From NCBI RefSeq assembly GCF_014279655.1, contig NZ_CP047946.1, positions 1,860,001 to 1,924,000 of the forward strand: a DNA stretch of 64,000 nt, given 5' to 3'. The notes under the pieces are model-generated. The model made no database searches, was not told the origin of the DNA, and saw only the letters and a list, made by a program, of their open reading frames with translations. This stretch comes from Synechococcus sp. ROS8604. GTDB taxonomy: Bacteria > Cyanobacteriota > Cyanobacteriia > PCC-6307 > Cyanobiaceae. Position 1 is the stretch's first letter; every line of letters begins with the position of its first letter. Positions 42,889 to 53,043 of this stretch are shown piece after piece. A program made the position numbers and the translations under genes.

Positions 42889-43972
42889 CCAAACTGCGTT
42901 CAAGTTCACGACAAACTGCAGCAACAACCTTATGGCGAAACGCCACACTAAACGGTCCTGACGAACCGTTATGACTCATACGATCAATTCGGTAACGATG
43001 CAAGGAATGCGATCGCTGCCAACGATTCCAATTTGTAAGGGGCAATAAACCCAAGCGTCCGGGATAGGCAAGACGACCGAAGGCAGCAACAGGATCTTTA
43101 CTTCCAACAACCATCGCCACATCCTGAATATTTTCCAGAGCAGCATTGCCGCTAAACACCCCACAGACAGTAATCACTTGAACAGGACTGCAGCACAGCT
43201 TTTGCAAGATTTCAGCCGTGCCAATAGCCATTTCAGCCCCGCCACTATAACCAACCAAAACCACGCGAGATGCGTGCGAAGGATGAAAATCTAACTGCTC
43301 TAATCGTCGTGCAATTTTTAGAGCTAATTCATAATTCATAACAGGCCCATAACGACGATCAGACGAAATACCGACCTTAATAACATTATTTGCCTGAATA
43401 CAAAACGCACAAATAAACTGAACAAAAGCGTTAGCATGATGCTCTTGAAGAGCAAACAATCTCTGCCAAAACCACCGGGAGTAAGAAGCAGCACGAAGAC
43501 CAACATCCGTGATGGTATAGGCCTCAATGCCTTTCACTAACAGGGAATCATTGGCAATTTCAGATTCTAAGCAATTCAGAAACTCCTGAACTCTCGGCGG
43601 ATGACTCTCTTCGCTTTGATGAATGCCATCGAGATACACCAAGAAATGGCGATGCACCGACCGCTTCTCTTCATTCCCAACAAACAAACCGCTGGCATCT
43701 GGAAAACTTTGCATCCACCCTTCCCAGAACACAAAATCAACCATCACCGAATACACACCTACCAAAGCCAAGACAACAACAATCGCTCCTCCCGACACAC
43801 CTAGAAGCTCTAAGAGAGACCCTGATTGCAGAAGAGAAGCTGCATCCCTCCGCACCACACCAACACCGATCAGCATCAAGATGCCCACCAAGACCAACAC
43901 AGCAATCAGGACACGAGCCCCAAGACGAATGCTGTGTCTATGAGCGTGGACAACGGCGTTGTTTTTAGTCAT
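42869..43972 (-). CDS. Membrane-anchored alpha/beta-hydrolase-like protein
   Basis: 367 residues. Two N-terminal membrane helices (VLIAVLVLVGILMLIGVGVV and AIVVVLALVGVYSVMVDFVF) then a soluble domain with VYLDGIHQSEE and the nucleophile-elbow VVLVGYSGGAEMAIGTA (G-x-S-x-G). A possible late acid/histidine is in IDRMSHNGSSG (His). Such proteins are serine hydrolases of unknown substrate. DNA is AT-richer than its neighbours from about 43.2 kb on. It overlaps by 4 bases (ATGA-type) with the gene at 43969-44520. Confidence 0.6.
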   Translation of the reverse strand: MTKNNAVVHAHRHSIRLGARVLIAVLVLVGILMLIGVGVVRRDAASLLQSGSLLELLGVSGGAIVVVLALVGVYSVMVDFVFWEGWMQSFPDASGLFVGNEEKRSVHRHFLVYLDGIHQSEESHPPRVQEFLNCLESEIANDSLLVKGIEAYTITDVGLRAASYSRWFWQRLFALQEHHANAFVQFICAFCIQANNVIKVGISSDRRYGPVMNYELALKIARRLEQLDFHPSHASRVVLVGYSGGAEMAIGTAEILQKLCCSPVQVITVCGVFSGNAALENIQDVAMVVGSKDPVAAFGRLAYPGRLGLLPLTNWNRWQRSHSLHRYRIDRMSHNGSSGPFSVAFRHKVVAAVCRELERSLVSAPSG

Positions 43973-44520
43973 CGCTGGATTTGGAGAGCTACTTCTTTCG
44001 CCAATGTGTCATAACTCGATCGCCATCGTTGCGAGAACAAAGCCCCTACAAGCAGCAAAGCAATCACATAACCAGGAAGGCAAACAAATAGGGCGTGAAG
44101 AAAAGGAATTCCGTACATGGCGTTAATTAAAACCAACATATTGAGATGCATCCAAGCAAGAAGTGTGACGGCAATCAGATCACTCACATAAGGAGCTGCA
44201 ACCAGTACATAAAAAAGGCCAGGCCAGAGTGCCACAGCCATCCGATTCCCGAAAGCAATGGGATGCAAGGGGACCCCTTCCATCAAAGCCAGCATCAAAC
44301 AATGACAAATAAGGCATAGCAAAAGAGCCAGGCTAAGAACGAGCGCATCGACCACCATGTGAAAAAAGATTTGCCTGGGCGTCAGTCGATTGGCAAGCAG
44401 AGAGAACAGATGGGACATAGACATTGAAAAGCCAACCGCCACAAGAAGGCCCACACCTGTGTCAAGGGCCAGAAGAACCTGGCCCATCGAAACCAACTGC
44501 TCGTTAAGTTGCTGAATCAT
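43969..44520 (-). CDS. Polytopic membrane protein, 183 aa
   Basis: About five hydrophobic stretches (GVGLLVAVGFSMSMSHLFSL, ALVLSLALLLCLICHCLMLAL, ALWPGLFYVLVAAPYVSDL, VTLLAWMHLNMLVLINAMYG and VCLPGYVIALLLVGALF). The arrangement with a cytoplasmic start resembles small Yip1-like membrane proteins, though I cannot assign it. Its start is just downstream of the DUF6629 stop and its stop overlaps the next ATG, so the three genes look like one leftward transcript. Confidence 0.5.
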   Translation of the reverse strand: MIQQLNEQLVSMGQVLLALDTGVGLLVAVGFSMSMSHLFSLLANRLTPRQIFFHMVVDALVLSLALLLCLICHCLMLALMEGVPLHPIAFGNRMAVALWPGLFYVLVAAPYVSDLIAVTLLAWMHLNMLVLINAMYGIPFLHALFVCLPGYVIALLLVGALFSQRWRSSYDTLAKEVALQIQR

Positions 44521-44524
44521 CAGG

Positions 44525-45235
44525 TCAGGAACGCTGAACTTGAGAACGCTGAACTTGAGGACGATTTACAATCCACACCACCATGATAGAAAGGACAGCA
44601 CAATAGAAACACCAAACAGAATTAAACGTTGCGCTATAGGTAATCCAGGTAAGGAAGATCGAGACAAAGATCAGCACGCCAAATAATTTCACAGCTCGAT
44701 CACTAACAGCGACCAGGGGGAGAACAATAAAGCCCCAATAAACAAGCTCACCAACAGGCTCAGTATTCACAAAATTATGGAAGATACTTTGAAGATTAGA
44801 AACGTCATACATCAATCGACCGTTGCTAAATACGGACGGCTGAAGAGCTGGGGGATTGAGCAACAAAGGAACATAGAAAAAGATACCCAGAACGGTTGCA
44901 ACAATGGCCACCCATTTCAAACGTCTTTGTAGACCGACTGAATCTGTCGTTCGACTAATAGACCAAGCGCTCCATGGAATCCAAATCATCCAAAAACAAT
45001 AAGCAAAGAATAAAAATCCAAGCCCAGCCAAAGATGTCAACGGTTCAATCTTTCCACCGACGATTCCAGTCCACTCCAGACCCTCTACAAATTGCTGAAC
45101 ACCAAAAAAGAAAGGCACGAGTGCTAATGGTTTATATCCAGGTTGTTCAGCCTTAGAGGCGAGGTGAAGGGAATACAGCCCTAAGGGCATGAGGACCGCA
45201 GACGCCGTGAAACTCGCAGAAGCCGAGAAGCACAT
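44525..45235 (-). CDS. DUF6629 family membrane protein
   Basis: 236 residues, starting with the hallmark MCFSASASFTASAVLMPLG. Seven hydrophobic segments are visible, including PLALVPFFFGVQQFVEGLEW, LGFLFFAYCFWMIWIPWSA and VWCFYCAVLSIMVVWIV. The C-terminus is a duplicated QVQRSQVQRS, encoded by a short tandem repeat. Function unknown. First gene of the AT-richer leftward cassette. Confidence 0.75.
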   Translation of the reverse strand: MCFSASASFTASAVLMPLGLYSLHLASKAEQPGYKPLALVPFFFGVQQFVEGLEWTGIVGGKIEPLTSLAGLGFLFFAYCFWMIWIPWSAWSISRTTDSVGLQRRLKWVAIVATVLGIFFYVPLLLNPPALQPSVFSNGRLMYDVSNLQSIFHNFVNTEPVGELVYWGFIVLPLVAVSDRAVKLFGVLIFVSIFLTWITYSATFNSVWCFYCAVLSIMVVWIVNRPQVQRSQVQRS

Positions 45236-45297
45236 GAGTTTTAAGCAAAATTAACGAAGGACCAAGTTTGGCCACACACGCCAGAGTTGTCAGTCAA

Positions 45298-45903
45298 TCA
45301 ATGAAGAAGTGCTTCATTTAATAGATCAAGCGATCTGGGATGTGACATCAACTGCTGATGCGTCCAGACGGGCACAGCTGTGCTCGTCCCGATTGGAAGC
45401 ACGGCTTGCCACCCAGGGCACACCATGAGATCCCAACGGCAAAAGAAGCTGAAGCACTCCACAGCCTGCAAGTCGGAATAATTCCCATTCAAAGAGCGCA
45501 GCAGGGGACTACCACGCTTCATGTCTGCCAAACCAGCGAACAGCCAGGCGGGAACGCACTGGGCAGTGAGTGTTCCCTGTTGGGGGCTACCGACGCTAAG
45601 GAACCGATGCGTTCGCTTGGCACCTCCCAACTCTTGGAGCCAAGTCCGAGCAATCACCCCACCCATGGAAAAACCAAGAATGTCAATCGACGTCTCCAGT
45701 CCCCACCGTTCTTGAATCAGGTCATCCAGCTGCTGAGCGAGCTGGCGAAGAGGGGTCGCACCAAAGCGATGGGGCAAATGGGGAGACAACACCGGACGAT
45801 CCTGACCTTCAAGACGACGCTCCAGACGAGAGAACAGCCGAGGCGTATCAAGAAGACCGTGCACTAAGACGAGAGGCCGGCTGGGAGCTTCAGATGGCAT
45901 CAA
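45298..45903 (-). CDS. Alpha/beta-hydrolase, lipase-like
   Basis: 201 residues. N-terminal oxyanion block PLVLVHGLLDTPRLF, nucleophile elbow IDILGFSMGGVIARTWL (G-F-S-M-G), and WTHQQLMSHPRSLDLLNEA with a probable catalytic His late. Small PGAP1/triacylglycerol-lipase-like enzyme; substrate unknown. The ATG overlaps the folB stop (ATGA), indicating translational coupling with folB and proA upstream. Confidence 0.82.
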   Translation of the reverse strand: MMPSEAPSRPLVLVHGLLDTPRLFSRLERRLEGQDRPVLSPHLPHRFGATPLRQLAQQLDDLIQERWGLETSIDILGFSMGGVIARTWLQELGGAKRTHRFLSVGSPQQGTLTAQCVPAWLFAGLADMKRGSPLLRSLNGNYSDLQAVECFSFFCRWDLMVCPGWQAVLPIGTSTAVPVWTHQQLMSHPRSLDLLNEALLH

Positions 45904-46274
45904 TGGCCCTGCTCAGCTGACCAGTTGCGCCGACGCTCCAGCGCGACAGCACCTGTAAAACCAGCAATCGGAGGCTGGCACTTCTGGAGGACCAGGTGCA
46001 TAGGCAAGGGACCATAAAGACGTTCTAGAACCTCAAAGATCTCCTCACTGAAACATTCAATGGTGAGGCAACACAAATCTCTGGCCAACTCCTGAAGTGC
46101 CAGCACTGCCAGGCTGTAATCAGCGGTCGCGCTGAGATCGTCCGACCTCGCCGATTCACTGAGATCTAAACCCAACGAGATGTCGAGTTGAAACCATTGA
46201 CCATCCCGTCGTTCATGATCCAGCACTCCGACATGAGCCCAGAGGCGGAGATCTCGGATATGGATCAAATCCAT
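45900..46274 (-). CDS. folB: Dihydroneopterin aldolase
   Basis: 124 residues. FolB marks: IHIRDLRLWAHVGVLDHERR with the conserved Glu/His region, QLDISLGLDLSESARSDDLS, ADYSLAVLALQELARD and the C-terminal VLQKCQPPIAGFTGAVALER. It converts dihydroneopterin to hydroxymethyl-dihydropterin in folate synthesis. Coupled to the lipase-like gene downstream, five bases after proA. Confidence 0.93.
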   Translation of the reverse strand: MDLIHIRDLRLWAHVGVLDHERRDGQWFQLDISLGLDLSESARSDDLSATADYSLAVLALQELARDLCCLTIECFSEEIFEVLERLYGPLPMHLVLQKCQPPIAGFTGAVALERRRNWSAEQGH

Positions 46275-46279
46275 AGCTA

Positions 46280-47602
46280 TCAGGTCGTAGCGGTTGGTAA
46301 ATCGCGGTGGCTGAACTGTGCGCGCCCCTCAGTAAAATCCGCAGCAAGGTGCCCCTCACCACGCAATCGGTAGCGATAGGTCACCAACCCCTCCAACCCG
46401 ACAGGCCCGCGCGGGGGCAAGGTCTGGGTGCTGATGCCAACTTCTGCACCAAAGCCGTAGCGGAAACCATCCGCAAAACGAGTTGAGCAATTGTGATAGA
46501 CACCAGCGCTATCCACGGCCCGCAAGAACCGTTCTGCGGTGTCTTGATTGACCGTCGCAATCGCCTCCGTATGGCGTGAGCCATACCTCTGAATGTGTTC
46601 GAGGGCCTCGTCGAAATCCTTCACCACTCGCACAGCAAGCACGAGATCCAGATACTCCTCACTCCAATCTTCGCTGGTTGCGGCCTGCTCCACCCCAAAG
46701 CCTCGACTGGTCTCATCGCCGCGCAAGCAAACACCAGCATTTTTAAAAGCAGGAACAGCCTCTTTCAGAAAGCTCGGCGCCATTTGCTGATGCACCAGGA
46801 GCGTCTCGATCGCATTACAAGCCGCCGGATACTGGGTTTTGCTGTCGATCGCAATGCGCAAGGCCTGTGCGCAATCAACCTCTTTGTCCACATATAGATG
46901 GCAAACACCATCGGCATGGCCAAGAACCGGAATTCGGGTGTTGTCCTGAATGAAACGAACCAGCTCGTTGCTACCCCGGGGAATAATCAAGTCCACAAGA
47001 CCGTCGAGGCGCAGCAGAGCCAAACTCTCCGCTCGGGTTGTAAGTAAATCCAACGCATCAGCAGACACCGATGTGCCAGCCAAGCCCTCTTTCAACGCCT
47101 GCATCACAGCTTGATTCGTGCACTTGGCCTCGCTGCCACCCTTCAGGATTGCGCCATTGCCTGAGCGAATGGCAAGGGCAGCGATTTGGATCACCGCATC
47201 AGGCCTGGCCTCAAAAATCACCCCTAAAACCCCAAGGGGCACCGTGACGCGCTCCAACACCAACCCATCGGCAAGCTCGCGATGCAATTGCCTGGCCCCC
47301 AGAGGGTCATGCAGTGCCGACAATTGACGGACGCCATCAATGGCTCCAGCCAGTTTGCCCGCGTCCAATTTGAGACGAGCCACCAACGCAGGAGCCAAAC
47401 CATCCGCAGAAGCCTGAGCGAGATCGTCCGCATTGGCTGTAACGATGCGATCGGCATGGGCCTCCAGAGACGCGGCCATCGCCATCAGCGCCTGTTGTCG
47501 CTGTTGGTTGGAACTCTGACCCAAACCAACAGCGGCACGCCGAACGGCTGTAGCCAGGCGCAAAAGATCAGCTGATGGTTCTGGCACACCCTGACTGTTC
47601 AT
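46280..47602 (-). CDS. proA: Gamma-glutamyl phosphate reductase
   Basis: 440 residues. Aldehyde dehydrogenase-like fold with nucleophile Cys in [20 protein letters not shown]-site segment [16 protein letters not shown], and C-terminal [18 protein letters not shown]. Reduces glutamyl-5-phosphate to the semialdehyde in proline synthesis. Same strand and close spacing with folB suggest an operon. Confidence 0.97.
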   Translation of the reverse strand: MNSQGVPEPSADLLRLATAVRRAAVGLGQSSNQQRQQALMAMAASLEAHADRIVTANADDLAQASADGLAPALVARLKLDAGKLAGAIDGVRQLSALHDPLGARQLHRELADGLVLERVTVPLGVLGVIFEARPDAVIQIAALAIRSGNGAILKGGSEAKCTNQAVMQALKEGLAGTSVSADALDLLTTRAESLALLRLDGLVDLIIPRGSNELVRFIQDNTRIPVLGHADGVCHLYVDKEVDCAQALRIAIDSKTQYPAACNAIETLLVHQQMAPSFLKEAVPAFKNAGVCLRGDETSRGFGVEQAATSEDWSEEYLDLVLAVRVVKDFDEALEHIQRYGSRHTEAIATVNQDTAERFLRAVDSAGVYHNCSTRFADGFRYGFGAEVGISTQTLPPRGPVGLEGLVTYRYRLRGEGHLAADFTEGRAQFSHRDLPTATT

Positions 47603-47642
47603 CGTCGCGCGCGTGTTCTTTGCTTCATCATCTCGTTTCGCG

Positions 47643-48533
47643 TCACGTCAAGCGTTCGATTGCTAATCGGGCTGCGCCAAGTCGGCCTGCACCGTTACCG
47701 AGCGCACAGACGTCAATGCGCAGACCTTGACGACTCATGGCCTGAACCCTTTGAGCAACCTCCTTGCGCACGGAAGGCAGGAAATGGGTCGCAGCGCCAG
47801 AAATCCCGCCACCCACCAGCACCAGTTCTGGCGTGAACATGTAAACCAACGAGCTGATCCCTACGCCAAGAGTGCTCCCATAACGGGACCACACCGCTTG
47901 GGCTTCCGCATCACCATTCGCGGCCAAAGCTGCCAATTCGGCTGGATCTCCATCCCACAACCTCCTCAACGCCGAGATGCTGGCGAACTGTTCGAGACTG
48001 CCGCGGTTGCCGCTGTTGCAGGGTGGCCCCTCGGGATCGAGACCGATCAGCCCCGGCTCGGCCGCGGCCCCATTGTGTCCCGTGAATAACTGGCCTGACA
48101 GCATGACCCCTCCGCCCACACCAGTTCCGAGAGTGAGCATCACCACATCGGAACACCCCTTGGCCGCCCCCTTCCATGCCTCTCCGACCAATGCACAGTT
48201 GCCATCGTTGGCGAGGGTGACCCGACGCTGGAGACGAGGCTCAAGCCAATCAGCAAGCGGAACCTCCTCCCAGCCAGGCAAGTTGATGCAAACCCTCGCC
48301 ACACGGGCCTCCACATCCATCGGACCCGGCAACCCAATCCCAACGATCGAGGCGCGGCGATCGGGATCCAAGGCTTCAATCGCTTCTACTAATGCGATAC
48401 AAACAGCACCTGGTGTTGCTGGCTGAGGAGTTTGTACCTGCTGCTTCTGAAGAAGTTTGCCATCTGCTGAGAAGCGACCAAGCTTGATCGCAGTTCCACC
48501 TATATCAACTCCGATCACTTCCGGGGAATGCAT
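47643..48533 (-). CDS. ROK-family sugar kinase with degenerate zinc motif
   Basis: 296 residues. Phosphate-binding start [17 protein letters not shown], catalytic [16 protein letters not shown] (ND), [15 protein letters not shown]. The ROK zinc motif, usually CxCGxxGCxE, reads [13 protein letters not shown]: two of three cysteines are serine. Probably a glucokinase or related hexose kinase; substrate unproven. The second hexose-kinase family in the window besides glk. Only three bases separate it from tamB. Confidence 0.88.
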   Translation of the reverse strand: MHSPEVIGVDIGGTAIKLGRFSADGKLLQKQQVQTPQPATPGAVCIALVEAIEALDPDRRASIVGIGLPGPMDVEARVARVCINLPGWEEVPLADWLEPRLQRRVTLANDGNCALVGEAWKGAAKGCSDVVMLTLGTGVGGGVMLSGQLFTGHNGAAAEPGLIGLDPEGPPCNSGNRGSLEQFASISALRRLWDGDPAELAALAANGDAEAQAVWSRYGSTLGVGISSLVYMFTPELVLVGGGISGAATHFLPSVRKEVAQRVQAMSRQGLRIDVCALGNGAGRLGAARLAIERLT

Positions 48534-48536
48534 GAC

Positions 48537-51500
48537 CTAAAACCGGAAGAAAAGCTGCAATTGACTTTGCCAAGTACCCTGCGAGTCAACAGAACCTGAA
48601 ACACTCAGATTTTGATCTATTTGATAACTAAGACTACCCTGAGGAGGAATATTATTACGATTAGGAGCGGCTAAAACAGACAAGTTAAAACGGTCCGAAA
48701 TACTTACGCCAAAGTCAGTCACAATTGCTAATTGAGGTGGAACACGGCCTGATACTCTTTCGCCTTTATTGTCTACCGTAGGAGTAACATAAGTCGGATA
48801 CAGGGCAAACTGAAGTCTCTGATTAAAGGCATCAGTAAACGTTCCCAAGACCGTCGAAAGCAGAGACTGACCAAGCACCGCGGCCAAGGCTGTTCCTGCA
48901 CCTTCGCCAGTCAGCCCAGCCAACGAGTTTCCACCAATCAAACCAAGCAACTGGGGCTGTGGCAGAGGAGGAGAACTACGAAGCTGAATGCTATCGGCAA
49001 GGCGATTGGCCGGACCTTCAGCTTGAAGCATTACTTTCACCAAACGCAATTGACCTCCCGCGCCAAGGGCTCCGGTGCCATTCGTATCAAATACGGTTGT
49101 GCTCGAGGGATCGCTACCAACACCAATGTTGACACTATCTGAGACCCTAGTCTGCATTGCAATATCTACATAGGGGATCAGACCTTGAGAAGGGGTGAAA
49201 ACTGCCACGTTTGGGGCTTTGCGATCCAAGTTAAAGGTGCTGGTAAACATCCACACCCGCCCAGTAAGCAACTGAATCACACCCCTCAATTTAATATTTT
49301 GATCCAGAGGACCATTGAGGGAGACTGAACCTGCTGTGGTGAAATTGGCCAGATCAGGTAGGTTGGTAACAGGCTGGACTTGAACCTTTAAATTAGGTCC
49401 AAACCGCACCCGAAAGTTATCAAAAGAAATCAATGGCAAATTGGGTAGTGATGCCTTTAGGCTTTTACTTGGGTCTTCCTCAACATTGGGTCCGAGCAAA
49501 ACAAGTGGTTCTCTAAAATTCCAATCTTCTTCAAGCAACGCATTCGCTGAAACGAAAGAGTTTGCAGGATCCACCTGATTGACCTTCTCAGCACTGTCCT
49601 TATTGCTCGATTTGGATCTTCTGAACAGAGATCGATTCGGAGTTATCGAACCTTCACTCAACTGAAGATTCCCTTGAAAATCGGGATTCACAAGTGCTCC
49701 ACTCACGCGGAGATCAGCAGCAACAGCTACATCCGCGGTAGGCACCTTGATTCGGGCCTTTTCAATGGTGATGGCCAAAGGAACGTCTTCAGGCGCAGGC
49801 TTAAACAACGCCAGAGCACCACTGGCTTGAAGGATTCCGGAGGATCCAATTCGACCCTTAAGTTCCTGCACCTCAAGGCGATCAAAATCGAACACAACAG
49901 AGCTGTTGACCTTGCTAACGATTTGGTCCTGAACAACAAATTCGCCATCGTTCATCACGATGAATCCATTGGCTTCAGGAGCCAGAAGGCTGCCGCCAAT
50001 CAACAATCTGAGATCGGTGTTCCCCTGCTTCCAAGCGACCACATCTCTCGAAAATCCAGCCAGGAAGTGAAGACCATCACCATGACTTTCCACCCGAACG
50101 TCTAAGGGGCGATCAGGCGTTAAGGGAACTTGCCCAATCACCGTCAGTGGCTCATCAGCCCCCTCTGCCCGCAAAGCCAAATCAAGCTGCAACGTCTCGT
50201 TGGAGAACAAAACCTGACCGCGATCAAGGGCAATCGGCTCCTGACCTACGCGTGCCTTCTCCAGCACAAGCTCGGTTGTCAGTACCGGTGAGCCATCCCC
50301 CAAGCGATAGCTACCCGTGAGCCCAAGAGCCCCTTGCAAAGCAGAGGGGACCGGAGCCACCAGTGCAAGAAGGCTGAACGGCAGATGAACCAAAGAAAAA
50401 CTGCCCTCGCCTGAAGAAAGAGGTCCCTTGAGCTCAGCGATGAACGGTTTCACCTGCAGAGCGATGTCTTCATCTTCACCATCGATCCAAAGATGACCAC
50501 GCGCGGTGAGATCAATGTCGAGGCTCTTGAGGTTTGGCCCCTGAAGATCAATCACAGCATCCACTTGCCCCCGTAGATCTTCAGGATGAAACGCTTCTGT
50601 CTCCCTGCGATCTCGGCGGGCATCATCAAGGGCCCGTTGGGATCGCCTAAGCGCCTTCAACTGCCCATCCAGAGAGCCACCAAAGGTGTTGACCAGCAAG
50701 GTGCCTAGATCCGTGGCATCGCCCTGATCAGCAGGAAGGGACTGGGACAGCTGGGGGAGGCTCAGCGCACTGGCCGTTAGCCAGCGTGCACTGAGACCAC
50801 GGGCCTGAATCTCGGCGTTGAGTCCAGCATTCCGATATCCATCCGCCTCAAACGTGATCTGTCCGCTATCGCGCGGCAACAGTTCCCCGCTGATGTCATA
50901 GCGGTCATTTTTGTACTGAGCCGTCATCAGGGCTTGGCGCAACTGGATCCCCAGCAATCCCGGTTGGGCAAGCTTCAGATCGGCCGACATGCTCCATGGC
51001 TGCAAACTCAAATCACCGGAACCACTTAAACGGCCATACACCCCTTCCCAACGCTGTTTTGGAGGCAAAACCAACTCCAAACCATCCACACTCAGATCGT
51101 TCGCTGTCCAGCGATAGAGGGCAGGACTACCGCTGATCTGCAGCTCACCTTTCCTGCGCTGGAGGCGCACGGTTTCTGGCAACCAATTGCGCCCGAGTTG
51201 AGCATCCAATGAGCCAGGAATCACGGCTCCAACGGAGGCCATCTGGAGCTGACCGCCACCACCAGGTCGTCCTTCAAAGCGGCCTTGCCAACGTTCAACA
51301 AGACGAATAGATCCCGCACGAGGGCTATGAACTTCGATCTGAAGATCAGGCTGTAACGACTGAAGAGGACCACGTACCTCCCCTTCGGCCGTAATCGTGC
51401 CATCCATCTCCGTCCCAATCAGAGAACCGATCCTGCTGAGCGGGTAGGCCTGTAAGCGCAGATTGGATTGCAACGCGCCAACTTGCAGCCCACCTTTCCC

Positions 51501-52979
51501 GAGTTGAAGGGGCAAGACAGCATCAGCATTGAACTGAGGGCTCGTGAAGCGGTTCAGAGTCAACAAACCCTGCTCTGAAGACCAATCGGCCTTGAGCGAC
51601 CAATGGTCAAGCAAGGGATTGCTCTCCTGGTTGAGCGCCAACTGAAGTTGAGGCGAGAGGCTGGGGCCAAACAGGCGCAACTCCCCCTTTAAAAGAGCCT
51701 TCGTGCCCAACAGCTCAGGAATCAAGGGCAGGCCCTTCCAGGCTTTCCCGACCACTTGCAGCTGCTTTGTCTTGACATCCAGCTGCGGAAACAAGGAACC
51801 CTGTGCCTTGATTGAGGCACCGGAGGCTTCTAGAGAAAGGTTTTCAAGCCTGGCTTTCCATGCTTTCGGGCGACGCCCATCTCCGCGCACCTGCAGATCA
51901 ATGGCAACGGGTTCATCCAGGACCTTTGCCTCTGGAAGTCTCCATCTTCCTGCAAGTTTGAAACGGGGCTGAGACCAGTCACCATCAAGGCTTAGAGCCA
52001 ACTGATTGTCCTGGTTCAGCTCCTTCAAGGTGGCGCTTAAATCAAATCGCTTATTGAGGTGAACCCGACCGCCCAGGTCGGCCCTGTAGGAGCCGTAACG
52101 CCACTGACTGCGTGGAATCGTGAGTCGATCTCGATCACAATTAAGACGCAATTGTTGCGATGCAAGTGCGTGCTGAAGCGGCTTGCCGCTAACGATCAAA
52201 CCCACAATAGAGAGGCCACCCCCACAGCTGATTTGCCCTCGATTCCAATCAAAACTGAGATCACCACCCACCTGGCCCCCCAACTCGATGGGCTGCGCCA
52301 TCGGAAGCAAACCTTGCAGGCGGTTAAGGCGAATCCGCTTCAATTGCGTAGTGAGCAGAAATTCAGGGCGATCCCAGTGAGCACGCCCCTTTAGCTTCAC
52401 CGTGCCTCGATCGGGCAGAGCGATTTGAAAGGCACCATCAGCCCATTTCTCATTGAGACGAAGACGCGCTGCTCCCGCCAAGGAGAGCTGAAGGTCAGAG
52501 GGCTCAACATGAATGTTGGCTGGATCGATGAGCCTCACACGAAGGTCGACGCGATGAAAGAACTCATTGTTGACCCGAGGGCCTGGCACCCAAAACTGTC
52601 CCTGTTGGTTGCGGTTGAGATTGAGATTGGTTCCCTTCAGTCGGGCGACGACCACCAGCCGCAAGTGGCGAATGCTGGAGAGGGGATCAATCCCCAGGGT
52701 GAGTTTCTGCACACGCAGGGTCGAGGCATCCTTCGTTCCAGGAAGAATCATGATCGGTCCAATTCCGATTCCATCGAGCCCAAGTCCGCGATAAGGGCCA
52801 ATCTCAATCGGATGTCCCAGAGGGACGGAAAATTGCTGCTCCAGGGAGGGACGCAAGCCATTGACGGCTCGTGCAATCAAGCGGTCAGCACTGAACCAAA
52901 CGGCAGCAGCCACAACTGTGAGCCCCAGTCCAGAGATCACCACTCGTGGAGCCATCGCGCCTTTGCCTGTGCTCCGCAT
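48537..52979 (-). CDS. tamB: TamB/AsmA-like outer-envelope biogenesis protein
   Basis: 1,480 residues. N-terminal signal anchor (VVISGLGLTVVAAAVWFSAD), a very long stretch of alternating beta strands with AsmA-like repeats, and a C-terminal DUF490/TamB domain (VLGTFTDAFNQRLQFALYPT, LSVSGSVDSQGTWQSQLQL) ending in phenylalanine (FFRF). TamB-type proteins bridge inner and outer membranes and move lipids or assist outer-membrane protein insertion. Cyanobacterial homologues correspond to plastid TIC236. It is divergent from the Ycf51 gene with 64 bases between starts. Confidence 0.93.
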   Translation of the reverse strand: MRSTGKGAMAPRVVISGLGLTVVAAAVWFSADRLIARAVNGLRPSLEQQFSVPLGHPIEIGPYRGLGLDGIGIGPIMILPGTKDASTLRVQKLTLGIDPLSSIRHLRLVVVARLKGTNLNLNRNQQGQFWVPGPRVNNEFFHRVDLRVRLIDPANIHVEPSDLQLSLAGAARLRLNEKWADGAFQIALPDRGTVKLKGRAHWDRPEFLLTTQLKRIRLNRLQGLLPMAQPIELGGQVGGDLSFDWNRGQISCGGGLSIVGLIVSGKPLQHALASQQLRLNCDRDRLTIPRSQWRYGSYRADLGGRVHLNKRFDLSATLKELNQDNQLALSLDGDWSQPRFKLAGRWRLPEAKVLDEPVAIDLQVRGDGRRPKAWKARLENLSLEASGASIKAQGSLFPQLDVKTKQLQVVGKAWKGLPLIPELLGTKALLKGELRLFGPSLSPQLQLALNQESNPLLDHWSLKADWSSEQGLLTLNRFTSPQFNADAVLPLQLGKGGLQVGALQSNLRLQAYPLSRIGSLIGTEMDGTITAEGEVRGPLQSLQPDLQIEVHSPRAGSIRLVERWQGRFEGRPGGGGQLQMASVGAVIPGSLDAQLGRNWLPETVRLQRRKGELQISGSPALYRWTANDLSVDGLELVLPPKQRWEGVYGRLSGSGDLSLQPWSMSADLKLAQPGLLGIQLRQALMTAQYKNDRYDISGELLPRDSGQITFEADGYRNAGLNAEIQARGLSARWLTASALSLPQLSQSLPADQGDATDLGTLLVNTFGGSLDGQLKALRRSQRALDDARRDRRETEAFHPEDLRGQVDAVIDLQGPNLKSLDIDLTARGHLWIDGEDEDIALQVKPFIAELKGPLSSGEGSFSLVHLPFSLLALVAPVPSALQGALGLTGSYRLGDGSPVLTTELVLEKARVGQEPIALDRGQVLFSNETLQLDLALRAEGADEPLTVIGQVPLTPDRPLDVRVESHGDGLHFLAGFSRDVVAWKQGNTDLRLLIGGSLLAPEANGFIVMNDGEFVVQDQIVSKVNSSVVFDFDRLEVQELKGRIGSSGILQASGALALFKPAPEDVPLAITIEKARIKVPTADVAVAADLRVSGALVNPDFQGNLQLSEGSITPNRSLFRRSKSSNKDSAEKVNQVDPANSFVSANALLEEDWNFREPLVLLGPNVEEDPSKSLKASLPNLPLISFDNFRVRFGPNLKVQVQPVTNLPDLANFTTAGSVSLNGPLDQNIKLRGVIQLLTGRVWMFTSTFNLDRKAPNVAVFTPSQGLIPYVDIAMQTRVSDSVNIGVGSDPSSTTVFDTNGTGALGAGGQLRLVKVMLQAEGPANRLADSIQLRSSPPLPQPQLLGLIGGNSLAGLTGEGAGTALAAVLGQSLLSTVLGTFTDAFNQRLQFALYPTYVTPTVDNKGERVSGRVPPQLAIVTDFGVSISDRFNLSVLAAPNRNNIPPQGSLSYQIDQNLSVSGSVDSQGTWQSQLQLFFRF

Positions 52980-53043
52980 TGATGACCGTCATCCCAGCCA
53001 AGGTCGACGCAATATAGAAAGGAGATTTGTCCCTAACCAGCCC

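Noticed and set aside
49674-50105. 143-codon plus-strand frame inside tamB
   Set aside because: Lies entirely antisense to a strong 1,480-codon gene and has no protein-like features.
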